Assembly (NCBI GenBank): GCA_900767955.1
Contig: CAAGBC010000006.1
Span: 59,150 to 123,149 of the forward strand
DNA: 64,000 nt
Reading direction: 5' to 3'
Source of the DNA: Spirochaetia bacterium
GTDB taxonomy: Bacteria; Spirochaetota; Spirochaetia; Treponematales; Treponemataceae
This document shows positions 36,140 to 46,258 of the stretch, one piece after another. The first letter of the stretch is position 1. Every line of letters starts with the position of its first letter. The notes under the pieces were generated by a model that was not told the DNA's origin, did not search any database, and saw nothing but the letters and a program-made list of their open reading frames with translations. The translations under genes and the position numbers were made by a program.

Positions 36140-37476
36140 TTACTAGTGTCAAAATGCTGAATATCTTGTAGTTTTTGGAACATAAGAATTTGCATTTTGG
36201 CACTTTTAATTCCTTCTTGTGCTGGGTCAAAGTATTTATCTAAATCTAACGCTAATTTCCATTGTAAAATTGCTTCTTCATAGTTGCCTTGTGCGTATGC
36301 AACTAGTCCCTGATGATAAAATTTATCAACAGTTTTTTGTGTAATACTTCTTCCTTTGTCGCTTAAAATCATTTTTGCCCCGATGCTAATGCGATTTATT
36401 GGATTTGCAGAAGAAGTTAAGTCCAAAGTATAATTTATATTAAATCTGATTTTTCTTATTTCTATATCGGAGCCAATGCTGATTCGTGGGTTTCCGCCTT
36501 TGATTAAAAAACCTGCCATAACACTTATAGTTTTATTAAAATCAAATTGGATTCCTGTGCCTAAAGAAAAGGTTTGATATTCAGTTATGTTAAAAAGATT
36601 AAAAGGTTGTTTGAATTCTAAAGTTAATAGCAATGGTTCAATAACTTTGTATGAAATTCCTAGTTGCATTACAGAAGGAAGGGGATCATCAATTTTTGAC
36701 ATAGATTCGTTTGTCCACCCTGTAAAAGCTGTTCCTAAATTTAGTGCGCTTATTCCAATTTTTAAATTTGTGTCCCTTGAATTGTACAATTTCATAAAAT
36801 TAAATTGTAACAACATTCCAATGTCGCCCATAATTCCCAAAGCTGATTGAGATAACCCAGAATTGGAAATTATTTCGCCTGTGTCATTGTCTGTGTAATC
36901 AGGTATAGAACGCCATGCAATTTTTGCGTTAGCTCCTACAGCAATTCCTTTAAAATAATAGCCTGGCAAAAAGTTGTAAGAAATATTAAAAACAGCAGAT
37001 GATTCTGAATAATAACTGTTTGCAACTCTTTGTCCGTATGAATCATATTCCGAAAAAGGAACATAAAAACAGTTTATTTTTGCCCCAAGTCCCAAATGAT
37101 TAAATCTTGTAGTTGCAACCAAAGATTCCATTGCAGAATCAGCAATCCACGAATTGTGAAATAACGAAATTTCTGTTGTTTTTAAAATAGAACTTGCTGC
37201 GGGATTGTAATCAATGTAGTTTACATCGTCGGCTAATCCAGTAAAAGCTGTTCCCAAACTTTCGGCTCTTCCGCCCATAGGAATTAATAATGAGCGAAAA
37301 CTAGTTGTTCCTTCGTTGTTTCCAAGATTAAAACCAAAACCGTCAGAAAGTGAATCTTGTATGTCTGTTAATTCAAGAGCATATAATGAAGGCTGTGAAA
37401 AACCTAAAAAAAGAGAAATAATAATCAAAAAAGTATATTTATTTAAAATAAATTTTTTTCTTGAAAACAAGGACAT
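36136..37476 (-). CDS. UPF0164/PorV-like outer membrane protein with TPR tail
   Basis: The mature start (SFRSLLIPMGGRAESLGTAFTGLADDVNYIDYNPAA) is the signature of UPF0164, a treponemal family of FadL-like outer membrane barrel proteins. A signal peptide is present (hydrophobic FLIIISLFLGFS, cleavage near LYA-LEL). About 300 residues of barrel strands are followed by a short TPR-like segment (YHQGLVAYAQGNYEEAILQWKLALDLD). TTG 37485 or ATG 37476 may start the protein; neither has a clear Shine-Dalgarno. A TATAAT lies at 37522-37517 on the minus strand. Substrate unknown; lipid or hydrophobic uptake is an inference from the family. Confidence 0.82.
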   Translation of the reverse strand: MSLFSRKKFILNKYTFLIIISLFLGFSQPSLYALELTDIQDSLSDGFGFNLGNNEGTTSFRSLLIPMGGRAESLGTAFTGLADDVNYIDYNPAASSILKTTEISLFHNSWIADSAMESLVATTRFNHLGLGAKINCFYVPFSEYDSYGQRVANSYYSESSAVFNISYNFLPGYYFKGIAVGANAKIAWRSIPDYTDNDTGEIISNSGLSQSALGIMGDIGMLLQFNFMKLYNSRDTNLKIGISALNLGTAFTGWTNESMSKIDDPLPSVMQLGISYKVIEPLLLTLEFKQPFNLFNITEYQTFSLGTGIQFDFNKTISVMAGFLIKGGNPRISIGSDIEIRKIRFNINYTLDLTSSANPINRISIGAKMILSDKGRSITQKTVDKFYHQGLVAYAQGNYEEAILQWKLALDLDKYFDPAQEGIKSAKMQILMFQKLQDIQHFDTSN

Positions 37477-37549
37477 ATACTTCAATTTCGGTGTTTTTTT
37501 CTATATTCTGTAATAAATTATACCGAAAATAAAATAATTACTATTTATA

Positions 37550-40500
37550 ATGAAGAAGATTTTTTCACTTTGGATATTTATATTTTTCTCATTTTTTGTT
37601 TTTAGTCAGGAAATAAATTTGCCCAATGAAAATTTGGCTAATTCAGATTTGACAGAAACAATTTCATCAGAAGAAAAAATTCTTTCATTAAGTGAAATTG
37701 ATGTTTTAATCAAAGATACAGATTATGATAAAGCCTTAGTTGAATTAAATAAATTTATTGCCGCTTATCCAAAAAGTTTTGATTCTGCTCAAATGAGAGT
37801 CAGAAAAATTATGAAGGCAAGAAATAGCTATAGCAATTTGGCTGATAATTTGTTTGAAGTAATTCTAAACGACCCAGACAATAACGATAAAATTTTTAAT
37901 TTAACACAGCAATTAAAAATTCTTGAACGCCATCCTTCTGATATTCGTTTGAAGTTTTTTAAAGATATTGAAGTAGCTGCGGAATTTAACTACTACAGGG
38001 TTCAGTTTAATAAAGTTCAAGAAGAATCATCAAAATTAGCAAATGAACAAAAATTTGTTGATAGTGTTGCAAAATCTTGTTCTGGATTTTATATGTACAA
38101 AGACGATTTTGATGAAGAATTTAAAAATACAAAAACTTTGGAAGAAGTAAATCAGCATATTAAATCAATTGATTTGCAAATTGAACAATACAAATTAATT
38201 CAGGAAAAAATAAAACTTGCAAAAGATGCTTATGTTCTTGCAGTAAAAAATAAAAATTTTACAGAAATTACTAATAGCCAAAAGCGTGTTGAATCAGCAT
38301 TTACTGAATTTGCAAATATCAGAAACAGTATTGCAAATTCTGGATTATTTTTTGAACAATCATTTGCAAAAATTCAAAAACAAAATCCAGATATAACAGA
38401 TGCGTCTTTTTTGCCTTTTATAATGCGTTTTGTTTTTGGGCAAAAAGATTATAAATATTCTGGAATCATTGGAGGAATGGATTATCAGTTTGATACTTAT
38501 ATTTCTCAAATGAAAAATGAAACAACAACATTGCTAGATTTTTACTGTTCCAATTATTCAAATGAATACAAAAAAAATAATTTTAAAAACGAAAAAATTT
38601 TACCAACAGAAGATAATCTAAAAAACGCAATATTTGTTTGCGATTCTTCAGTTGTGATAAATAATTTGTATTCATTGCTGAATAATGATGCAAAATTAGC
38701 AATTCCTTTTTATTCCGCATATCCTGAATTTGCAAATATTTTGGGCAATTTGACAAATGTTTGTAAAACTTCTATTGATTTAATTCAAAAAGGAAAAACA
38801 TTTTGTGAATATGCAAATGATTTTGATGTAGTAAAACTTCCAGAAAATCCTCATCGTGTTGTTGTGGCGGAAAATGTTTATCCAGAAAAATTAAAAGAAC
38901 TTGTGAATAAAGCAGAAAAATTAAATTCTGTAAAAATTGCAGAAATTGCACAAAATTCAAAAAACAAAAATGAAAAACTACAATTTATAAAAAAAGCTGA
39001 AAAAACATTTAATTCATTAAACGAAGAAATTACTTTAACTATTACAGATTTTATTGCAACATTGTGGAAGTCTTCTGCAAATTATTATTCATTGTGTGCA
39101 GATGGTTTTGTAAATGAATATACAGCAGAAAAAGAATTAGCTACAAAATTGCTAAACGGAACTGTAAATTCAGAAACACAGCGATTAGAAAAATTCCCAC
39201 AAGAAGCTTACGATAAATCAGAAAGTAAATCATCTGTTCAAAAAAATATAAAAGTTGCAAAAAATGTTCTTACAAAGTCGTTAAAAAACTTAGATTCAAA
39301 ATATAAAGACAATTATTCAAAAGAAATAAAAAATATTCAAAATTCAATTACGATTTTAGATTCATTAAGTTCAGAATTGTTGGCAATTAGTTCTAGCGCA
39401 AGGGAAAAAATTATTTTGGCAACAAAAGCTAAAAATGAAGGAGATTTGCGTTATTCTCAGGCAACAAAAGCATTAAAATCAGAAGATTTTGAAACAGCAA
39501 GAAAGCGTTTGCAAGAAGCATTAACAAAATATAATGAATCATTAAGTTTTCAAGAATCAAAAGATTTTAGAAACGAAAGTGACAAAAAAATTGCAGCATT
39601 AGGACAAGAAATTCTTCAAAAGGAAAATGAAATTGTTGTTCGTGATGTTCGTAAGTTAAAACTTAATGCAAGAAAAGAATATTATTCAGGAAACTTTGAA
39701 GTTGCATATAATTTGTTGACTCAAGCAAAAGCAAGATGGGCAGTTACAAATGTAGAAGAAGATAATGAAATTATAAGTTTTATGGCAATTGTTGAACGGG
39801 CAAGAAAAATGACAACTGGCCGAAAATTACAAAAATCTGATCCTCTTCATACAGAAATGTCACAGATTTTAAGCATTGCAAATCAGTATTACAATCAAGG
39901 TGAACGATTAATTTCAAAAGGCAAAAAAGCAGAAGGCTTGTCTTATCTTGAAGAAGCATTAAAAAAGATTGCTGAATTAAGAATCGTTTATCCACAAAAT
40001 GAAGCTGCTGCACATTTAACATTGAAAATTCAAAAGTTGCAGAATCCAGAAGAATTTAATAAGCAATTTCCAAGGCGTGTTGAAGCTGCCAAAAATGAAT
40101 ATAATAAACCAGACAAAAAATTTGATGCTTATAATGAACTTTCTATTTTGTACGAAATGAATCCAACATTCCCTGGTTTGGAAAAAATGTTGTATAATAT
40201 GAAAATAGATTTAGGTTTAGTTCCTAAGCCAGTAGATAGAACAAACATAAATAAATCTGTTAAACTAACAAAAGATGCAACAAATGTTTTCAATAGGGCA
40301 GGAAAAGATGAATTTGCCTTAAAAGAAGCATTAAAACTTGTGAATCAAGCTTTAGAGATTTATCCAGAAAATGAAGAAGCAATGATTCTTAAAGATAGAA
40401 TTCAAATTTCAATCGGAGGAAAAGCTGTTGTAGTTTTATCTTCCGAAGATGAATATAAATATCAAGAAGCAGTTCAAAAAATGAACATAAATGATACAAC

Positions 40501-40618
40501 AGGAGCAATTGCAATTGTAAATGAATTATTGAAGAAACCTCAAAATAAACGTTCTTCAAAAATTCTTGATTTGATGAAACAATTGGAAGTTAGAACGGGA
40601 GTTAAATTTAGTGAATAA
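37550..40618 (+). CDS. Large secreted TPR/helical-repeat protein
   Basis: 1022 residues with an N-terminal signal peptide (KKIFSLWIFIFFSFFVFS, cleavage near FSQ-E). The rest is Lys/Glu-rich and mostly helical. TPR-like units are visible at both ends (DYDKALVELNKFIAAYPKSF near residue 58; EALKKIAELRIVYPQNEAAA near 805; ALKLVNQALEIYPENEEA near 925), with coiled-coil stretches between. Likely a periplasmic scaffold. The stop overlaps the start of the next gene by 8 nt, so it probably works with that sensor-phosphatase. ATG 37550 lacks a Shine-Dalgarno sequence. Confidence 0.78.
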   Translation: MKKIFSLWIFIFFSFFVFSQEINLPNENLANSDLTETISSEEKILSLSEIDVLIKDTDYDKALVELNKFIAAYPKSFDSAQMRVRKIMKARNSYSNLADNLFEVILNDPDNNDKIFNLTQQLKILERHPSDIRLKFFKDIEVAAEFNYYRVQFNKVQEESSKLANEQKFVDSVAKSCSGFYMYKDDFDEEFKNTKTLEEVNQHIKSIDLQIEQYKLIQEKIKLAKDAYVLAVKNKNFTEITNSQKRVESAFTEFANIRNSIANSGLFFEQSFAKIQKQNPDITDASFLPFIMRFVFGQKDYKYSGIIGGMDYQFDTYISQMKNETTTLLDFYCSNYSNEYKKNNFKNEKILPTEDNLKNAIFVCDSSVVINNLYSLLNNDAKLAIPFYSAYPEFANILGNLTNVCKTSIDLIQKGKTFCEYANDFDVVKLPENPHRVVVAENVYPEKLKELVNKAEKLNSVKIAEIAQNSKNKNEKLQFIKKAEKTFNSLNEEITLTITDFIATLWKSSANYYSLCADGFVNEYTAEKELATKLLNGTVNSETQRLEKFPQEAYDKSESKSSVQKNIKVAKNVLTKSLKNLDSKYKDNYSKEIKNIQNSITILDSLSSELLAISSSAREKIILATKAKNEGDLRYSQATKALKSEDFETARKRLQEALTKYNESLSFQESKDFRNESDKKIAALGQEILQKENEIVVRDVRKLKLNARKEYYSGNFEVAYNLLTQAKARWAVTNVEEDNEIISFMAIVERARKMTTGRKLQKSDPLHTEMSQILSIANQYYNQGERLISKGKKAEGLSYLEEALKKIAELRIVYPQNEAAAHLTLKIQKLQNPEEFNKQFPRRVEAAKNEYNKPDKKFDAYNELSILYEMNPTFPGLEKMLYNMKIDLGLVPKPVDRTNINKSVKLTKDATNVFNRAGKDEFALKEALKLVNQALEIYPENEEAMILKDRIQISIGGKAVVVLSSEDEYKYQEAVQKMNINDTTGAIAIVNELLKKPQNKRSSKILDLMKQLEVRTGVKFSE

Positions 40619-43600
40619 ATTTTCTAGCCTTATAAAGAGCTTATTCAAAAAAAATATTTTTCTCATTTTAGTAACTTTGTTCACTGTTAATTTTTCAGTT
40701 TTTGCACAAGAATTTTATTGGGAAAATCCTGTAAAAATTTCACCAAATAATTCATTCTTCCCGTCTGTTGTACAAAATCAAAACAGTTCTTGTATATTTT
40801 TTCAGGAAGTAAACAACAAAACAGAAGAACTTTGGGTAAGTTGCAGATATTTTGATGGTGAAACTTGGAAAAATAATAATCGCTTTGCAGGCCCTTATAA
40901 ATTTTCAGGTGAAGTTCCTGATATTTATTCAGCAACAATTTCAGAAACAGGAATAATTGCAGTTGCAGTTTTGTCTGCTGCTGATACAATTTCAATTTAT
41001 GTTTCACAAGATAGTGGAAAAACTTTTAACAAAACAAATATTTCAGTTCAAAATCAAACATTAATTGCCCCAAGAATTTTTGCAACAAAAACAGGGCGAT
41101 TAATTTTATTTTCTTCATATACATACGAAGATTCTTTTTACTTAAAAATAGCACATTCAGATGACGGTTTAACATGGTCAAAATTTAAAGATTTTTCACC
41201 AAGTAAATCATTAAAAAATTCCTTTGTTCCTTCTTTGTGTTCAACACAAACTGGTGAATATGTAGTTTTTCAGGCGCAGTTCCAGCAAGATGTAGATTTT
41301 TATCAATTGTACGCAACTTCTTCCATAGATAATGGTGAATCTTGGACAGAACCAATTTTGTTAACAAATGAAAATTCTTTAAGTGATTATGAAACACGCA
41401 ATGCAAATCAGTTTGTAAATCAACGCCCATTTGTATATGAATTTAATAATGAAGTGTATGTTGCTTGGGAACGCAATTTTTACCAATCAGAAAAAACTTC
41501 TGTTTGGGTTGGAAAAATTAATTCCCTTGGATTAATTCCTGGTTCTGCACAAAGTTTTGTAGAAAATGGAATTAGTCACCGCCCAGTGTTATTTTCTTTT
41601 GAAGATGAATTATATGTAACTTGGTTTGATAATCGTTCTGGTGTTGACTTGCCATATTTAGCAAAAAAAACAGAACATTCTTGGAATAATATTTCATTGC
41701 CAAAAAGTAAAAATCCAATAATGTTCAATGTTCCAATAAAAAATAAAAACGATAATTTTGTTTCATTTGTTTGGCAAGAAAAATCTTCTATTTATATATT
41801 GGAACCAGATACAACAGTTTCAAAAATAAAAATTATACCTCAGTCTTATAAAGAAGGGCAGCGTTCCAAAGATGAAAAAGTAAAAATCAGAGTGACAATG
41901 CCTTCTGATTCCTCTGGAATATCTGGTTATTCTTATGTTTGGTCGCAAGATGAATTTGCTATGCCAGAATATCAAGTTTACAATCTTCCAAATGAACGCA
42001 ATATTTCATTAACCGCAGATGCAGACGGAAAATGGTATTTTAAGGCAATCGTTCAAGATTACGCAGGAAACTGGTCAAAAGTTGCACTTAGTGAATATTA
42101 TTTGGATTTAACACCTCCGCATAATGTTCAAATCAATCCTTTGCAAACAGATGAATTTAATTTTATAAATTCTAATTCTTTTTCAATTTCTTGGGAAAAC
42201 GATATTCTTGATGATGATATTGCAGGCTACAATTACGAATTAAAATATATTTCTTCTATAGATAAAGAAGTTTACGCATCTGATAAAAATTTTTCAAAGG
42301 TATCTGGTGATTCCCTAAAAAAATACACAGAAGATTTGTTAAAAAAATATGTAGACAAATTAAATGTAAAAAAATCTTCAAAAAGCAAAATCAATACAAA
42401 GCAAAAGTCTGTATACTTTAATAATTACAAAAATGGTTTGTATTTATTTTCTATAGCTCCTATTGATACAGTTGGAAATGTTGGAGAAACTTCAGTAGTT
42501 CCTGTGATTTTAAATAAATACATTCCAAAAACATATATTTCAAGCATAAATGTTCAAAGAAACACATTTGGAGATATTTCAGTAGATATTTATGGTGAAG
42601 ACTTTTTATATGATGGAACAATAAAAAATATTTACATAGATAAAGATGGCGTTGCTCCTTATGATTTAACATTAGATTATTCTATGGGAAAATTTAGAGT
42701 TACATCAAATACAAAAATATCAAATGTTGTAATTGGCAATTCCCTAAAAGAAGGAAATTATTACATCGGCTTACTTCATTCCCAGCGTGGATTGTACAAA
42801 ACAAAAAAAGCAATTTTACAAGTGCTAGAAAATGGAACGGTCAAAATTGAACAAAATTACGATTACAAAACAAAATTAGTTCCAACTTCTTCAAAGATAA
42901 AATATTACTTGCAACCTGGAAAAATTTTATTTGCAATATTAATTTCCATCGTTGTTATAGGAATTATTGTTTTTGTTACAGGTTTAATAAAAACTTTGCA
43001 AGAAACAATCATATTATCTTCCAAACTTTCAGATTCTTCAAAAGGTGATTTTATGAAGTACAACGCAGAACATTCTAAAAAGAAAGTTTTCAGTTTAAGA
43101 TTAAAACTTGTAGGCTTTACAAGTGCATTAGTTATTATGATTATTCTTCTTGTTGCAATTCCGCTTGGTGCAACAATGTTAAAAACTGAAGAAGAAACTT
43201 TAGCCAAAGGCCTTGAAGAAAGAATCGATGTTCTTATGGAAAGTATCAGTTCAGGTGCAAGGTCATTTATTCCAGTAGCAAACTTTTTGGAATTAAGCGC
43301 ATTACCAGAACAATGTTCCGCCCTTGAAGAAGCAGAATATGTAACAATTTTAGGAATTAACACAAACCAAAATAATTCAGATTTATTCAATGTTTGGGCT
43401 TCCAACGATAAAGATATAGAATCAAAAATCAACACAAAAAATATTTTATTCGGTTCTTCAAAATTAGTAACAACAGGAACAGACAGCGGTGAAGAACAAA
43501 TTGAACAATTAAAACATTTGTGTTCAGAATTAAACAAAGATGTAGAAACTCAAATTGGACGAACAGTTAGACAAATTTCTGAATTAAATGCAGAAGGAAT

Positions 43601-45269
43601 CAAAATCATGTCAAAAATGGATTCCAAATCTGTAGAACGCAAAAATGAAATTTCAAGAATTACAACAGAACTTACAAAATTAATAAACGAAAAACTCAAC
43701 GAAGCATCAACAACAGGGCAGAGTTCTTTCCCACATTTTGATAGTAGTTCAGTTGATAGAATAAACAAAGATTACATTTTCTTTAGACCAATAGTATTTA
43801 CACAGGGAAATTCACGGGACTATGTTCGTGGAATAGTTTTATTAAAAATCAAAACAGATTTATTAGTTGATACAATTGATGCAGAATCAAAGTTAATTTT
43901 TTACACAGTTTTAGTAATTTCTCTAGTTGCAATTACTTTAGGAATCATTGGTTCTTTGTTTGTATCATCAATTATAGTAAAACCAATTCGAAACCTTGTA
44001 ACTCATGTTAAAAAAATTGGTGAAACAAAAAAGAAAAAAAATCTTCAGTCCATAAAAATTAAAACAAAAGATGAAATTGGACTTTTAGGCCAAACAGTAA
44101 ACAAAATGCTTGAAGATTTAAAACACGCTGAACAACAAGAAGGTTTGGATATGGAAGCTCGTGCTGTTCAGCAAGCATTCTTGCCACTTGGAACAAACGA
44201 CGACGGAACAAAACAAACATTCTCTACATTCGATGATAAAAATATTCAAGCCTTTGGATATTACGAAGGTGCAGACGGAGTTTCTGGTGACTATTTTGAC
44301 TACAAAAAACTAGATTCACGCTGGTATGTATTCATCAAGTCAGACGCTTCTGGACACGGAATCCCAGCTGCTCTTATTATGACAATCGTTGCGTTATATT
44401 TCCGCCAATATTTTGAATCATGGGATTACAACAAAAAAGGCGCAAAAATCAATGATTTAGTAGTTCAAATAAATGAATTTATCAACTCACTAGAATTAAA
44501 AGGAAAATTCGTAACATTAATAGTTTGTTTATACGATTCCAAAACTGGCGAAACATACTTGTGTAACGCAGGTGATAATTTAGTTCATGTTTTTGAAACC
44601 GCAAGCAAAAAAATAAATACAATAAAATTAAAAGAAACTCCAGCAGCAGGTCCATTCCCATTATTTATGGTAGACATGAAAGGCGGATTCATTGTTGAAA
44701 AATCAAAATTGCAAAAAGATGATATTTTGTTCCTTTACACCGACGGAATTGAAGAAGCAACAAGAATAGTGCGTGATTCTGATTTTAAGCCAATCCTTCT
44801 TCCAAAAAAAGACGGAAATGGTGAAATCGTATATTCAAAAGACGGAACAATGGAATACGACAAAAAAGAAGAATTACTAGAAGCTGATAGAGTAGAAGGA
44901 ATCATAGAAGCAGTTCTTCGCAAAGAAAAATTCATTTTGCAAAAGGAACAAAATCCAAATCCTTCAGAAAAGTTGGAATTCGATTTTACAAATTGTCAAG
45001 GAAACATTGGCGAAGCTGTTATTGCTCTTTGTTCCATTGAAAAAGTATTCAGAATGTACAAGCCAAGTACAGTAACAGTAAATGACACAATAAAAGTTGA
45101 TAAACGCATCGATGACTTCTTAAAAAAATATTTTAATTTGTACAATGAATATTGTATAAAAGCTCCAGAAAATATCGAAAAAGAAGAATCAAACTATGTT
45201 TATTATTCCTATGTTATGGAAGATGAACAAAAAGATGACTTAACATTGTTGGCTATTCGTCGTCAATAA
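40611..45269 (+). CDS. Giant membrane sensor with SpoIIE-type Ser/Thr phosphatase
   Basis: 1552 residues. A signal peptide precedes a periplasmic BNR/sialidase-like beta-propeller region (SQDSGKTF near 132, SDDGLTWS near 184, SIDNGESWTE near 238) and an Ig-like part (about 415-515). Membrane spans lie near 770-791, 833-857 and 1094-1121, then a HAMP domain (to about 1175). The cytoplasmic end is a PP2C/SpoIIE phosphatase with its metal-binding residues: GVSGDYFDY, DASGHGIPAAL, LYTDGIEEA and DDLTLLAI. It could control an anti-sigma-factor antagonist in response to an envelope or glycan signal (inference); no such partner gene is next to it. GTG start at 40611. Confidence 0.85.
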   Translation: MNKFSSLIKSLFKKNIFLILVTLFTVNFSVFAQEFYWENPVKISPNNSFFPSVVQNQNSSCIFFQEVNNKTEELWVSCRYFDGETWKNNNRFAGPYKFSGEVPDIYSATISETGIIAVAVLSAADTISIYVSQDSGKTFNKTNISVQNQTLIAPRIFATKTGRLILFSSYTYEDSFYLKIAHSDDGLTWSKFKDFSPSKSLKNSFVPSLCSTQTGEYVVFQAQFQQDVDFYQLYATSSIDNGESWTEPILLTNENSLSDYETRNANQFVNQRPFVYEFNNEVYVAWERNFYQSEKTSVWVGKINSLGLIPGSAQSFVENGISHRPVLFSFEDELYVTWFDNRSGVDLPYLAKKTEHSWNNISLPKSKNPIMFNVPIKNKNDNFVSFVWQEKSSIYILEPDTTVSKIKIIPQSYKEGQRSKDEKVKIRVTMPSDSSGISGYSYVWSQDEFAMPEYQVYNLPNERNISLTADADGKWYFKAIVQDYAGNWSKVALSEYYLDLTPPHNVQINPLQTDEFNFINSNSFSISWENDILDDDIAGYNYELKYISSIDKEVYASDKNFSKVSGDSLKKYTEDLLKKYVDKLNVKKSSKSKINTKQKSVYFNNYKNGLYLFSIAPIDTVGNVGETSVVPVILNKYIPKTYISSINVQRNTFGDISVDIYGEDFLYDGTIKNIYIDKDGVAPYDLTLDYSMGKFRVTSNTKISNVVIGNSLKEGNYYIGLLHSQRGLYKTKKAILQVLENGTVKIEQNYDYKTKLVPTSSKIKYYLQPGKILFAILISIVVIGIIVFVTGLIKTLQETIILSSKLSDSSKGDFMKYNAEHSKKKVFSLRLKLVGFTSALVIMIILLVAIPLGATMLKTEEETLAKGLEERIDVLMESISSGARSFIPVANFLELSALPEQCSALEEAEYVTILGINTNQNNSDLFNVWASNDKDIESKINTKNILFGSSKLVTTGTDSGEEQIEQLKHLCSELNKDVETQIGRTVRQISELNAEGIKIMSKMDSKSVERKNEISRITTELTKLINEKLNEASTTGQSSFPHFDSSSVDRINKDYIFFRPIVFTQGNSRDYVRGIVLLKIKTDLLVDTIDAESKLIFYTVLVISLVAITLGIIGSLFVSSIIVKPIRNLVTHVKKIGETKKKKNLQSIKIKTKDEIGLLGQTVNKMLEDLKHAEQQEGLDMEARAVQQAFLPLGTNDDGTKQTFSTFDDKNIQAFGYYEGADGVSGDYFDYKKLDSRWYVFIKSDASGHGIPAALIMTIVALYFRQYFESWDYNKKGAKINDLVVQINEFINSLELKGKFVTLIVCLYDSKTGETYLCNAGDNLVHVFETASKKINTIKLKETPAAGPFPLFMVDMKGGFIVEKSKLQKDDILFLYTDGIEEATRIVRDSDFKPILLPKKDGNGEIVYSKDGTMEYDKKEELLEADRVEGIIEAVLRKEKFILQKEQNPNPSEKLEFDFTNCQGNIGEAVIALCSIEKVFRMYKPSTVTVNDTIKVDKRIDDFLKKYFNLYNEYCIKAPENIEKEESNYVYYSYVMEDEQKDDLTLLAIRRQ

Positions 45270-45360
45270 AAAAAATGTTACACAAAATAAAAAAAACTTT
45301 AAAACAACGAGTTTTAGTATTATTATATATGTAACGCAAAAATAATCTAAGGAGAAAACG

Positions 45361-45711
45361 ATGGATTCATCAGAAGCAAAAGCAAAAGTAAAAGGTGTTG
45401 TAGACAAAGTTTTTGAAGTTTCAAAAGAAGCAATCGGAAAAGCTGGAAATGCTGTTCAAAAATTCAGCGATACAAGCGTAATAAAAATAGAAATTCGTCA
45501 GTTTGAATCAAAACTAAAAGCTCAAAAAGCTCTTCTTGGCGATGTAGTTGAAAATGCATTAGAAAATAATCAATCACAACTAGATTTAAACACAGAAGAA
45601 ATCACAGCAATCGCTAACGAAATCGCCCGTATCAAAACAGAAATCAATAATCGTCAGGAACTTCTAAAAAAATCTTCAAAAGAAGCCTCTTCCGAAACCC
45701 CCGCAGAATAA
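45361..45711 (+). CDS. Small coiled-coil protein of unknown function
   Basis: 116 residues, highly charged, Ala/Lys/Glu-rich with long helical heptads (about 60-105) and no signal peptide or Cys. I do not recognise the family. It has its own leader of about 90 nt after the phosphatase gene, a good Shine-Dalgarno (AAGGAG, 7 nt before ATG 45361) and its own terminator, so it is expressed as a single gene. The amphipathic helices resemble membrane- or partner-binding stress proteins, but that is only appearance. Confidence 0.75.
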   Translation: MDSSEAKAKVKGVVDKVFEVSKEAIGKAGNAVQKFSDTSVIKIEIRQFESKLKAQKALLGDVVENALENNQSQLDLNTEEITAIANEIARIKTEINNRQELLKKSSKEASSETPAE

Positions 45712-45751
45712 TCGGTTTTTATAATAAAGCTATCTTTATACCACAAGGATT

Positions 45752-45786
45752 AAAGGACTTACTTTATTAAGTAAGTCCTTTTTTTT
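45752..45786 (+). terminator. Strong intrinsic terminator
   Basis: AAAGGACTTACTT (about 45753-45764) pairs with AAGTAAGTCCTTT around a TATT loop, followed by eight T. It ends the small coiled-coil gene and marks the left boundary of the accessory island. Confidence 0.9.
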
Positions 45787-45878
45787 ATGTTATGAGAAAT
45801 ATATATTTTTTTTCTTGATGTGTCATTATTTGCGACAGGTGGTATGGTAGAATGTTAGTATAAAAAAATGGGGGATTG

Positions 45879-45887
45879 TGGTATAAT
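45879..45887 (+). promoter_or_regulatory. Extended -10 promoter before the decayed nuclease genes
   Basis: TGG directly before consensus TATAAT (45882-45887) makes an extended -10 element; no good -35 is seen. It lies 43 nt upstream of the truncated GIY-YIG gene. The same GTGGTATAAT decamer occurs again at 53195-53204. Confidence 0.5.
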
Positions 45888-45929
45888 GTTTTCAATTAAT
45901 TAATATGAATTGAGGCTGAATTTGAATTT

Positions 45930-46022
45930 ATGGAAAATAAAGGTGTAATTTATATACTTACAAATCCGTCATTTCCAGAATATGTAAAAATTGGATATGC
46001 TGATGATGTAAAAAAAACTTAG
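45930..46022 (+). pseudogene. Truncated GIY-YIG nuclease gene
   Basis: The 30-residue frame starts MENKGVIYILTNP and continues with EYVKIGYADDV, the N-terminal hallmark of T5orf172/MUG113-type GIY-YIG nuclease domains, then stops at TAG 46020-46022 after a run of seven A. A complete domain needs about 90 residues, so the catalytic Arg and Glu are gone. One extra A in the run would join this frame to the next open frame, pointing to a homopolymer frameshift, but the joined sequence does not continue as a normal GIY-YIG domain, so a deletion is likely too. Confidence 0.65.
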
Positions 46023-46033
46023 ATGTAAAATAT

Positions 46034-46231
46034 ATGAAAATTAAGTTACTTGAAAAATACCCTACTGGTCAATTTCCATTAAGTGAATTGCGAGAAAAAG
46101 GCTTAGTAAGTGTACAAGGGCGTTGCAAAGCAACTGCACAATTAGCAGAGTATTTGAATAGGTAAGATTACTTAAACGGGTATTATAGTGATGTAGTAGA
46201 ATTAAAATGCAAAGTTGAAATTTTTAACTAA
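46034..46231 (+). pseudogene. Decayed open frame with internal TAA
   Basis: An open frame from ATG 46034 reads through EKYPTGQFPLSELREKGL and AQLAEYLNR, stops at TAA 46163-46165, and continues in the same frame as DYLNGYYSDVVELK to a second TAA at 46229-46231. I do not recognise it. It is one base out of frame with the GIY-YIG remnant. The pattern suggests a degraded gene tail, perhaps of the nuclease upstream. Confidence 0.4.
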
Positions 46232-46258
46232 CTAAAAAGACTTTTTGTGAGTTTCAAA

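Noticed and set aside
42905..43537. Antisense frame of 210 codons opposite the large sensor gene
   Set aside because: Lies wholly over the membrane and sensor part of the phosphatase gene, whose domains are recognisable; no start signals.
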